Assembly (NCBI GenBank): GCA_900313125.1
Contig: OMPZ01000047.1
Coordinates: forward strand, 1-9,694
DNA length: 9,694 bases
Origin: an uncultured Eubacteriales bacterium
GTDB taxonomy: Bacteria > Bacillota > Clostridia > Oscillospirales > Acutalibacteraceae
Direction of reading: 5' to 3'
The position numbers and the translations under genes were made by a program. Each line of letters opens with the position of its first letter. Position 1 is the first letter of the stretch. A model generated the notes under the pieces. The model did no database searches. It saw only the letters and a list, made by a program, of their open reading frames with translations, and was not told where the DNA came from. Of the stretch, positions 1 to 4,908 are shown one piece after another.

Positions 1-263
1 ATTCAAGTCTAATCACGATTTTTTATGGACTTATCAACGTTTTCCACAGGGTTTTCAACATTACTAACAGCGTTTTCCACTTTACAAATAGTAATATTGT
101 GGACAAACCGCCGAGTTTTCAACATACCCTTTTTCGACATCTTTTTTGGTGGTTTTTTCACCCCCAAAACTACATTTAGTTGTTAAAAAAAGGAATAAAC
201 ACAACCTGTTCGGGTCATACTAAAATCGTAAAAGCTACAAAATTGTTACAAAGGAGAAACATT
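1..263. other. Non-coding left-end region
   Basis: No convincing coding sequence occurs before the ATG at 264. The stretch is AT-rich, with the DnaA-box-like cluster at 31-125, then a T-rich segment (129-159) containing a weak imperfect hairpin around 144-170. I could not pick a confident -35/-10 pair for the gene at 264; CATACT at 217-222 is a possible -10 without a good -35. The only clear signal next to the gene is the ribosome binding site AAAGGAG at 250-256. Confidence 0.6.
31..125. repeat. Cluster of DnaA-box-like 9-mers
   Basis: Six related 9-mers lie within about 95 bp of non-coding DNA: TTATCAACG (31-39), TTTTCCACA (40-48), TTTTCAACA (52-60), TTTTCCACT (73-81), TGTGGACAA (98-106, the reverse complement of TTGTCCACA) and TTTTCAACA (116-124). 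The bacterial DnaA box is TTATCCACA, loosely TTWTNCACA. The copy at 40-48 fits the loose form exactly and the others differ by one to three bases. The 40-48 and 52-60 sites are about one helical turn apart, as adjacent binding sites often are. A near copy of this pair recurs at 3030-3052. The cluster could be an origin-type, DnaA-titrating or DnaA-regulated promoter site. Binding of another repressor is also possible. No dnaA or dnaN gene is visible, so function is inference. Confidence 0.55.
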
Positions 264-527
264 ATGATAAGAGCGATCAGCAGACAGATACTCGAGGTTT
301 CCGATACCGGCAACAATTATTTTGAGAAAGCGTGGCTCATGGTCAGCCCCGAATATACGAATGTCGGAGCCAATAAGCTTGAGAGTGAAGCCGAGGGCTA
401 CCTTCGCGGACTTGACGCGCCTTCGTCTTTCAAAAGCGGCCGCCGCGCCATGATGAGACTGCTCAGTCTGCTTGCGTCCGCTGCCTGCGGCGGCGTGCTG
501 ACCGCTGTCGTCTTTCAATTATATTAG
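264..527 (+). CDS. Small C-terminally membrane-anchored conserved hypothetical protein
   Basis: This gene encodes 87 residues. The start is ATG 264, because AAAGGAG (250-256) lies 7 nt upstream; the frame is open further upstream but with no other ribosome binding site. Residues 1 to about 52 are soluble and mixed in charge, with the pattern MIRAISRQILEV near the start followed by an NYFEKAWLMV segment. Residues 59-61 are a basic GRR stretch. Residues 62-85 are hydrophobic (LLSLLASAACGGVLTAVVF) and look like a single C-terminal transmembrane helix with a positive-inside flank, so the soluble part should face the cytoplasm. The N-terminal pattern resembles a small family of unknown function that I have seen in clostridial genomes, but I cannot name it. 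It is monocistronic and ends before a hairpin at 554-583. No function is assigned. Confidence 0.8.
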   Translation: MIRAISRQILEVSDTGNNYFEKAWLMVSPEYTNVGANKLESEAEGYLRGLDAPSSFKSGRRAMMRLLSLLASAACGGVLTAVVFQLY

Positions 528-553
528 GCTCGTCCGGGAAATATGCGAAAAGA

Positions 554-583
554 TCCCCCTGACTCGAAATTCCGAGCAGGGGG
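554..583. terminator. Bidirectional hairpin terminator between convergent genes
   Basis: TCCCCCTG (554-561) pairs with CAGGGGGA (577-584). One bulged A (562) precedes an inner CTCG (563-566)/CGAG (573-576) stem with a 6-nt loop. It lies midway in the 82-bp gap between the stop at 527 (+) and the stop at 610 (-), so it can serve both genes. Neither side has a long unbroken T-run (TTTAC then ATTATTTTT on the + side, TCTTTTCG on the - side), so its strength is uncertain. Confidence 0.7.
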
Positions 584-609
584 AGCATTCGTTTACAATT
601 ATTTTTCGA

Positions 610-1167
610 TTATTTTATCAGCGTCGGGTCGATCGTGTAGAATATCGTGTAGATTATCCTGTACATCACGAGCGAGCAGCATATACCGATGATGATGCCG
701 CAGACAACGTCCGTCAGGTAGTGCGCCTGAAGGTAGAACCGCGAGAACGAAATGCCGATCGCAAGCACGAGTATCAGCAGCGTTGTCCACATACTGCAAT
801 GCATCATAGACAGCATGACCATCGCGAAGGACGTCGCCGAGTGGCTCGACGGGAAGGAGTAGAACTTCGGTATTCTCTTCAAAATGAGATCCTCTTCGTC
901 AAGCTTGTGGCACGGGCGCACCCTGCCGACGATCCTCTTTATGATGACCTCGGACGATACGAACGCGAAAAGCACGCTCACAAGTATCGAAACTCCGACA
1001 TAGACCGACCGCTTGACAAAGCAGATAGACGCCCATATCAGTATCCATATCTTGCCCTGATCGCCGAGAAATGTCAGAAAACGCATCAGCTTGTTTAAAA
1101 ACGGGCGGTGCAGTACTGCGACTTTTCTGATAAGCGCGTCGTCCGTTGTCTGTATTTTGTTCAGCAT
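610..1167 (-). CDS. PAP2-family integral membrane phosphatase
   Basis: This 185-residue membrane protein belongs to the type 2 phosphatidic acid phosphatase (PAP2) superfamily, which hydrolyses lipid phosphates or diphosphates such as undecaprenyl diphosphate or phosphatidylglycerophosphate at the membrane surface. All three catalytic motifs are readable. KX6RP is K77 to R84-P85. The PSGH motif appears as PSSH at 106-109, with H109 the general acid. SRX5HX3D is S142-R143, H149 (nucleophile) and D153. Hydrophobic segments lie around 38-50, 54-72, 113-121, 128-140 and 153-172. The start at 1167 is preceded by GGTGAT, a Shine-Dalgarno variant complementary to the 16S tail, and by a strong promoter at 1203-1231. 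Substrate cannot be told from sequence; roles in lipid-carrier recycling or phospholipid synthesis fit equally. The downstream boundary is the shared terminator at 554-583. Confidence 0.92.
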   Translation of the reverse strand: MLNKIQTTDDALIRKVAVLHRPFLNKLMRFLTFLGDQGKIWILIWASICFVKRSVYVGVSILVSVLFAFVSSEVIIKRIVGRVRPCHKLDEEDLILKRIPKFYSFPSSHSATSFAMVMLSMMHCSMWTTLLILVLAIGISFSRFYLQAHYLTDVVCGIIIGICCSLVMYRIIYTIFYTIDPTLIK

Positions 1168-1202
1168 TCTATCACCGTCCGCTAATTGTTTAACTCATGT
1201 AC

Positions 1203-1231
1203 ATTATAGCACACTTACACGAATAAAACAA
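1203..1231 (-). promoter_or_regulatory. Sigma-A-type promoter for the PAP2 gene
   Basis: On the - strand there is a perfect -10 TATAAT (1203-1208) preceded by TGC, giving an extended -10 (TGCTATAAT). A spacer of exactly 17 bp leads to the -35 TTGTTT (1226-1231, 4 of 6 to TTGACA). Transcription would start near 1196, leaving a leader of about 29 nt to the ATG at 1167. This suggests the PAP2 gene is expressed independently of spoVAD upstream, although no terminator separates them. Confidence 0.75.
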
Positions 1232-1277
1232 GAATTTGCGGTGTAGAGTTGTTAGGTGATATTTTTGGTAATTTCGG

Positions 1278-2351
1278 TTATTCCGCACAGTTTACAAAAT
1301 GGACGGCGTGGGCGATGCCGGGTATGCTTTCACCCTGCTGCACGATCGTCGGCGACATAAGCGCGCCCGTCGCGACGAACAGCACGGAGTTTATCTCCCT
1401 TTTCAGCATTCTTTTCATTATATATGAGCAGAGCACGCTTGCGCTGCAGCCGCAGCCCGAGCCGCCCGCGTGAACGTCCTGCGTTTCGGTGTCAAAGATA
1501 AGCAGCCCGCAGTCCTTGTGGTTTTGAGTAATGTCAACATTCTCCTTACCGAGCAGCTCGTAAAGCAAGTCCGAGCCGACGCGCCCGAGGTCGCCCGTCA
1601 CGATCAGGTCGAAATCGTTTGGCGAAGCCGCGGTGTCGTTCAGATAGCGGTATATCGTGTCGGCTGCCGCGCCTGCCATCGCCGCGCCCATGTTGTTAGC
1701 GTCGGTTATGCCCATGTCGATTATCTTGCCGATGCACACGCTTTCAACACCGATCTGACGTTTCATATTGATGCCGTTTTCGCCGAGCTTGCCGCCTATC
1801 CCGCGAAAAGCGCCGTTCTGGTATGCCGCAAGCAGCGCGCTGCCCGAGCCTGTGACCGTCCATTGCGCCGTGGGCGTTCGCTGTCCGCCGTATTGCAGAG
1901 GATAGCGAAACTGCCTTTCAGCCGAGCAGAAATGCGACGACGTAACGGCTGCGGCGACGTCTGCCGCGCCGCTCTCCACACACAGCGACGCCATTGCGAT
2001 CGTCTGCGCCACTGTCGAGCACGCGCCGTACTGCCCGAGAAACGGTATTCCCAAGTCGCGCAGACCGTAGCTCGACGACACGCACTGATTCAGCAGGTCG
2101 CCGGCGAAAGCGCAGTCAACATCGGCGGCGTCGAGACCTGCCGACTCAAGTGCGAGAGTTACCGTCTTTTTTTGCAGCGCGGCTTCCGCCTTTTCCCAAG
2201 TTTCGCCGCCCATAGTCGTATCGGTGTAGATCTTATCGAACCACTTTTCAAGCGGCCCTTCGCCCTCTTTTTTCCCCACGGCAGAGCCAAAACCGACAAC
2301 GCGCGGTTTGTCCGTCAGCGCAAGCGTGCGCTCGCCTATTCTGTTTATCAT
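1278..2351 (-). CDS. spoVAD: Stage V sporulation protein AD (SpoVAD)
   Basis: SpoVAD is a thiolase-fold protein of the SpoVA complex that moves dipicolinic acid into the forespore during sporulation and out during germination; it sits at the spore inner membrane and in Bacillus binds dipicolinic acid directly. The 357 residues match the family throughout: GSAVGKKEGEGPLEKWFD near 22-39, AGDLLNQ at 83-89, the thiolase-type nucleophile region YGACST with C111, SAERQFRYP at 143-151, TVTGSG at 165-170, MGITD at 213-217, TGDLGRVGS at 252-260, KDCG at 279-282, AGGSGCGCSA at 295-304 and VATGALMSPT at 326-335. ATG 2351 is preferred because AAAGG (2361-2365) is 9 nt away; ATG 2357, two codons earlier, leaves only 3 nt. 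It is about 19 residues longer than my recollection of Bacillus SpoVAD, mostly in a segment near 180-200. Unusually, no spoVAC or spoVAE flanks it. The promoter is unclear; TATAAT at 2386-2391 (- strand) is a possible -10 with a poor -35. Confidence 0.95.
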   Translation of the reverse strand: MINRIGERTLALTDKPRVVGFGSAVGKKEGEGPLEKWFDKIYTDTTMGGETWEKAEAALQKKTVTLALESAGLDAADVDCAFAGDLLNQCVSSSYGLRDLGIPFLGQYGACSTVAQTIAMASLCVESGAADVAAAVTSSHFCSAERQFRYPLQYGGQRTPTAQWTVTGSGSALLAAYQNGAFRGIGGKLGENGINMKRQIGVESVCIGKIIDMGITDANNMGAAMAGAAADTIYRYLNDTAASPNDFDLIVTGDLGRVGSDLLYELLGKENVDITQNHKDCGLLIFDTETQDVHAGGSGCGCSASVLCSYIMKRMLKREINSVLFVATGALMSPTIVQQGESIPGIAHAVHFVNCAE

Positions 2352-2446
2352 TTTCATCAGCCTTTCATGTTTGCGGTCTTGCCGCATTATAATTTTATAA
2401 TTATTTTTCGGCGAACGGGAATAATAATGCAGTCCAAATTCTGACT

Positions 2447-2475
2447 GAATTTTTTCATGAGGGCTGTGCATAATA
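2447..2475 (+). promoter_or_regulatory. Candidate sigma-G (forespore) promoter for the DUF2383-like gene
   Basis: GAATT (2447-2451) is separated by 17 bp from CATAATA (2469-2475). The sigma-G consensus in Bacillus is GHATR, a 17-18 bp spacer, then CATNHTA. The -10 fits perfectly and the -35 misses only the last base. Transcription would start near 2482, just before the hairpin at 2485-2498. No equally good sigma-G site was found on the opposite strand for spoVAD. The assignment rests on a short motif in AT-rich DNA and is provisional. Confidence 0.45.
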
Positions 2476-2484
2476 ATAATAAAA

Positions 2485-2498
2485 CCGCCAAGCGGCGG
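2485..2498 (+). other. 5'-UTR hairpin just upstream of the ribosome binding site
   Basis: CCGCC (2485-2489) pairs with GGCGG (2494-2498) around an AAGC tetraloop, directly followed by the ribosome binding site AAAGGAG (2499-2505) and 8 nt later ATG 2514. It stands out as a GC-only stem in AT-rich surroundings. If transcription starts near 2482 it caps the 5' end of the mRNA and may stabilise it. It leaves the ribosome binding site free and so is probably not an off-switch. Confidence 0.5.
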
Positions 2499-2513
2499 AA
2501 AGGAGTTTATTCT

Positions 2514-2960
2514 ATGGCAGAAAAAGTTATCAACAGCGACACGATAAAGCTGCTGCGCGAATGCAACGCCGGCATCAAAATGGGTATCGAGTCGATCGAC
2601 GAGGTAATGGCTGACGTGCAGAGCGACGAGCTGCGAGAGATACTCACAGATTGCAGGAAAAAGCACGAGATACTCGGTCAGGAGACGCGCGAGATACTCA
2701 ACGACTACTGCGACTCGGGCAAGGAGCCGACCGCGATGGCGTCGGGCATGGCGTGGCTCAAAACGACGGTCAGACTGACTATCGACCCGACCGACCAGAC
2801 GGTCGCCGACCTCATTACGGACGGCTGCTCGATGGGCGTGAAATCCATCAGACGCTACCTCAACCAGTACGAAGCCGCCGAGGAAAAGGTCAAGGACATC
2901 GCCGAACGACTTATCGTGATCGAGGAAGCGGCGCTCGAGGACATCAAAAAATTTCTCTGA
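2514..2960 (+). CDS. DUF2383-like four-helix-bundle protein
   Basis: This 148-residue protein is almost wholly alpha-helical. The likely helices are 8-36, 38-67, 75-90, 94-119 and 121-146. It resembles small clostridial proteins annotated as DUF2383 or ferritin-like four-helix-bundle proteins. The carboxylates and histidine E26, E47, H51, E52 and E57 lie on the first helices, and NQYEAAEEK (117-125) on a later one, but I cannot place a complete di-iron ExxH pair, so metal binding is unproven. There is no signal peptide or membrane segment, so it should be cytoplasmic. The start is set by AAAGGAG 8 nt upstream; the in-frame ATG at 2457 lacks a ribosome binding site and would overlap the promoter. 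It is divergent from spoVAD and may be forespore-expressed if the sigma-G site at 2447-2475 is real. The family assignment comes from overall sequence resemblance. Confidence 0.75.
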   Translation: MAEKVINSDTIKLLRECNAGIKMGIESIDEVMADVQSDELREILTDCRKKHEILGQETREILNDYCDSGKEPTAMASGMAWLKTTVRLTIDPTDQTVADLITDGCSMGVKSIRRYLNQYEAAEEKVKDIAERLIVIEEAALEDIKKFL

Positions 2961-2980
2961 CAAATCAATAAATAAAAAAT

Positions 2981-3070
2981 AAAGCGAAAGTAACTTTCAA
3001 CTCCGGATTTTCAACATTCTAACTATCATATGTTGAAAACCCGGTGGAAACTGTTAATTACTTTCGCTTT
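2981..3070. terminator. Large composite hairpin, probable bidirectional terminator
   Basis: The outer stem AAAGCGAAAGTAA (2981-2993) pairs perfectly with TTACTTTCGCTTT (3058-3070). The inner stem CCGG-A-TTTTCAACAT (3003-3017) pairs with ATGTTGAAAA-C-CCGG (3030-3044) at 14 of 15 positions, around a 12-nt loop. T-rich DNA follows on both strands (TTTTTATTA on +, ATTTTTTATTT on -). It lies between the convergent stops at 2960 and 3184, so it fits termination of both genes. It is much longer than an ordinary intrinsic terminator, and the inner stem contains DnaA-box-like TTTTCAACA sequences, so a DNA-level role is also possible. Confidence 0.6.
3030..3052 (-). repeat. Second copy of the DnaA-box-like pair
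   Basis: Read on the - strand, this 23-mer matches 39-61 (+) at 20 of 23 positions. TTTCCAC and TTTTCAACAT keep the same 11-bp offset between their starts. The opposite inner arm (2995-3017) carries TTTCAAC and TTTTCAACAT at a 13-bp offset. The copies sit in different intergenic regions about 3 kb apart, which argues for a shared binding protein or a dispersed repeat family. Confidence 0.6.
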
Positions 3071-3079
3071 TTATTATAA

Positions 3080-3099
3080 TTGTAATAGTTTTATTACAA
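3080..3099. repeat. Perfect AT-rich inverted repeat
   Basis: TTGTAATA (3080-3087) and TATTACAA (3092-3099) form a perfect 8-bp palindrome around GTTT. It lacks G+C strength and has only a short following T-run, so it is more likely a protein-binding operator or incidental AT-rich symmetry than a terminator. Confidence 0.4.
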
Positions 3100-3167
3100 A
3101 TTTTACATAAAATATGGCGTTGGTTACAAAAATATTACACTTCCAAATCGCTAAATGCGTGTTTTCT

Positions 3168-3178
3168 ATGTTGAAAAC
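3168..3178 (-). repeat. Isolated DnaA-box-like motif at the 3' end of the ABC-F gene
   Basis: ATGTTGAAAAC is the reverse complement of GTTTTCAACAT, the same 11-mer found at 51-61 and 115-125 on + and at 3030-3040 on -. It ends 5 bp from the ABC-F stop codon (3184-3186). It has no TTTCCAC partner at the 11-bp offset, so it is a single site. Confidence 0.45.
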
Positions 3179-3183
3179 TCGTA

Positions 3184-4794
3184 TCACTTGCTCTGTTTGA
3201 GCAGCTTGTTTGCTTCGATATACTCGTCATAGCTGGAGGTGATGTCCTTAATGCCGTCCTCCTTGATAACTATGATCCTGTTTGCGACGGTCTGGATAAA
3301 CTCGTGGTCGTGCGACGCAAAGAGGACAATGCCCTTGAAATTGCACAGACCGTTGTTCACGGCGGTGATAGACTCAAGGTCGAGGTGGTTTGTCGGCTGG
3401 TCGAGTATAAGCACGTTCGAGCCGTAAAGCATCATTCTTGAAAGCATACAGCGGACGCGCTCGCCGCCGGAGATAACGTTGACGGGCTTGAAAACGTCCT
3501 CGCCGGAGAAAAGCATTTTGCCGAGGAAGCCTCGCAGGTACGTTTCCGTGCGGTCGTTCGACTCGTTATACTGCGAGAGCCATTCGAGGATAGTCTTGTC
3601 GCAGCCGTCGAAAAACTCGCTGTTGTCCTTCGGGAAATACGACTGCGTCGTCGTGCTGCCCCACTTGAACGTGCCCTCGTCGGGTTGTGTTTTTTCCATG
3701 AGGATATCGAACAGCGCGGAGACTGCGTTCTCGTTTTCGCAGAGGAAGGCGACCTTGTTGCCCTTTTCAAGGCGGAAGGTCACGTTATTGAGCAGCTTTT
3801 CGCCGTCGATCGTTTTTGAGATTCCCTCGACCTCGAGGATCTCCTTGCCCGGCTCTCTGTCCATGTTAAAGCCGACCCACGGGTAGCGGCGCGATGACGC
3901 GGGCATTTCCTCCACGGTGAGCTTGTCGAGAAGCTTTTTTCTCGAGGTAGCCTGCTTTGACTTCGACTTGTTCGCGGAGAAACGCGCGATAAACGTTTGC
4001 AGCTCTTTGATCTTGTCCTCCGCCTTCTTGTTCTGCTGCTTTATCATCTGCTGGATAAGCTGCGACGACTCGTACCAGAACTCGTAGTTGCCGACGTACA
4101 TCTTCACCTTGCCGTAGTCGATATCGACGATGTGGGTGCAGACGGTGTTGAGGAAATGACGGTCATGCGAAACGACGATGACGGTGCCCTCGTAATCGAG
4201 CAGGAAATCCTCAAGCCACGAAACGGCGTCAACGTCGAGGTTGTTCGTCGGCTCGTCGAGCAGGATAATATCGGGGTTGCCGAAAAGTGCCTGAGCGAGC
4301 AGCACCTTGACCTTCTCGTTACCTGTGAGGTAGCTCATCTGCGTATAGAGCAGGCTGTCGTCAAGCCCGAGACCCTGAATGAGCTTCGACGCGTCGCTTT
4401 CGGCTTCCCATCCGCCAAGCTCGGCGAACTCCGCTTCAAGCTCGCAAACGCGGATACCCTCCTCGTCGGTCATCTCGCCCTTTGCGTAAAGCTCGTCCTT
4501 CTCCTTCATGATATCGTAGAGCTTCTTATTGCCCATGATAACGGTATCGAGCACGGTGAACTCGTCGAACGCGAAGTGGTCCTGCTTGAGCACAGACATT
4601 CTCGTATCCTTTTTGATAGCGACCTCGCCCGTTGTGGAATCGAGCTCGCCGGAGAGAATTTTCAGAAATGTCGATTTACCCGCGCCGTTTGCGCCGATAA
4701 CGCCATAGCAATTGCCCTCTGTAAACTTGAGGTCAACGTCTTTATACAGCGGAGTACCGTTAAAGCTGAGACTGAGGTTTGAAACTGTTATCAA
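3184..4794 (-). CDS. ykpA: ABC-F family ATPase, YkpA/YbiT type
   Basis: ABC-F proteins have two ATP-binding domains and no membrane part; they bind the ribosomal E site and help stalled translation. Positions below count from ATG 4803. Domain 1: Walker A GANGAGKST (37-45), signature LTGNEK (159-164, LSGGE degenerate), Walker B and catalytic glutamate LLDEP (E184), H-switch H213. The linker (about 245-305) is charged and helical with ARFSANKSKSKQATSRKK. Domain 2: Walker A is degraded with no lysine (354-362, V361 in its place), signature ISGGER (444-449), LILDQP where Q469 replaces the catalytic glutamate, and H498. Collinearity with Bacillus YkpA is close. I chose TTG 4794 (536 residues): AAAGGA (4804-4809) abuts ATG 4803 but is 9 nt from this TTG, and the resulting MITV start matches the MIAV start I recall for YkpA. 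ATG 4803 (539 residues) is the alternative. It is monocistronic, with its own promoter. Confidence 0.93.
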   Translation of the reverse strand: MITVSNLSLSFNGTPLYKDVDLKFTEGNCYGVIGANGAGKSTFLKILSGELDSTTGEVAIKKDTRMSVLKQDHFAFDEFTVLDTVIMGNKKLYDIMKEKDELYAKGEMTDEEGIRVCELEAEFAELGGWEAESDASKLIQGLGLDDSLLYTQMSYLTGNEKVKVLLAQALFGNPDIILLDEPTNNLDVDAVSWLEDFLLDYEGTVIVVSHDRHFLNTVCTHIVDIDYGKVKMYVGNYEFWYESSQLIQQMIKQQNKKAEDKIKELQTFIARFSANKSKSKQATSRKKLLDKLTVEEMPASSRRYPWVGFNMDREPGKEILEVEGISKTIDGEKLLNNVTFRLEKGNKVAFLCENENAVSALFDILMEKTQPDEGTFKWGSTTTQSYFPKDNSEFFDGCDKTILEWLSQYNESNDRTETYLRGFLGKMLFSGEDVFKPVNVISGGERVRCMLSRMMLYGSNVLILDQPTNHLDLESITAVNNGLCNFKGIVLFASHDHEFIQTVANRIIVIKEDGIKDITSSYDEYIEANKLLKQSK

Positions 4795-4840
4795 TGCACA
4801 CATTCCTTTCTTTGTCTTTACAAAACTTCACTAATGTATT

Positions 4841-4869
4841 ATTATATCAACTATCCGCAAAAAAAGCAA
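4841..4869 (-). promoter_or_regulatory. Promoter for the ABC-F gene
   Basis: On the - strand there is a perfect -10 TATAAT (4841-4846), a 17-bp spacer, and a -35 TTGCTT (4864-4869; TTG matches). The start point would be near 4834, giving a 40-nt leader to TTG 4794. The -35 overlaps the T-tract and the end of the 3' stem arm of the upstream operon's terminator, so the two signals are interlocked. Confidence 0.6.
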
Positions 4870-4896
4870 CCCCCTGTATAACATACAGGGGGTTGC
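4859..4896 (-). terminator. Strong intrinsic terminator of the GTPase/GAP1 operon
   Basis: A 14-bp perfect stem, GCAACCCCCTGTAT (4866-4879) with ATACAGGGGGTTGC (4883-4896), closes a 3-nt loop. On the - strand it is followed by seven consecutive T (4859-4865). It begins 12 bp after the stop of the 4909-8097 gene. This is a textbook rho-independent terminator and marks the 3' end of the operon. Confidence 0.93.
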
Positions 4897-4908
4897 TGAA
4901 TTGTTGTT

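Larger units (their letters stand above)
2352..2513. promoter_or_regulatory. Divergent spoVAD / DUF2383-like intergenic region
   Basis: This 162-bp AT-rich spacer holds both 5' ends. To the right are the sigma-G-like promoter (2447-2475), the hairpin (2485-2498) and the ribosome binding site (2499-2505). To the left, for spoVAD, are TATAAT (2386-2391 on the - strand), a small GCGG(TCTTG)CCGC hairpin at 2373-2385, and AAAGG (2361-2365). CATTATT (- strand, 2423-2429) is one base off a sigma-G -10 but has no -35 at the right distance. Confidence 0.5.

Noticed and set aside
1..130. CRISPR-like or tandem repeat array
   Set aside because: The repeated units are only 8-11 bp, vary in sequence and orientation, and have irregular spacing; binding-site clustering explains them better.
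144..170. Terminator at the left end (TTTTGG...CCAAAA with T-run)
   Set aside because: Pairing needs bulges and mismatches, and the T-run lies in the loop instead of after the stem.
2373..2385. Small GCGG/CCGC hairpin in front of spoVAD as a riboswitch or attenuator
   Set aside because: Only 4 bp with a 5-nt loop and no alternative pairing or T-run; too small to support a regulatory RNA call.
1470..2444. Long + strand open frame (324 codons) opposite spoVAD
   Set aside because: It is antisense to a clearly recognisable gene, its composition is Arg/Val/Ala-rich as expected from a GC-rich third-position shadow, and it has no ribosome binding site.
2358..2963. N-terminal extension of spoVAD by about 200 codons on the - strand
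   Set aside because: The extension runs antisense through the DUF2383-like gene and the divergent promoter region; family length and ribosome binding site place the start at 2351 (or 2357).
3997..4782. + strand open frame (261 codons) opposite the ABC-F gene
   Set aside because: It lies wholly antisense to conserved ABC-F domain 1, has no ribosome binding site, and its low-complexity Leu/Val-rich product is typical of a shadow frame.
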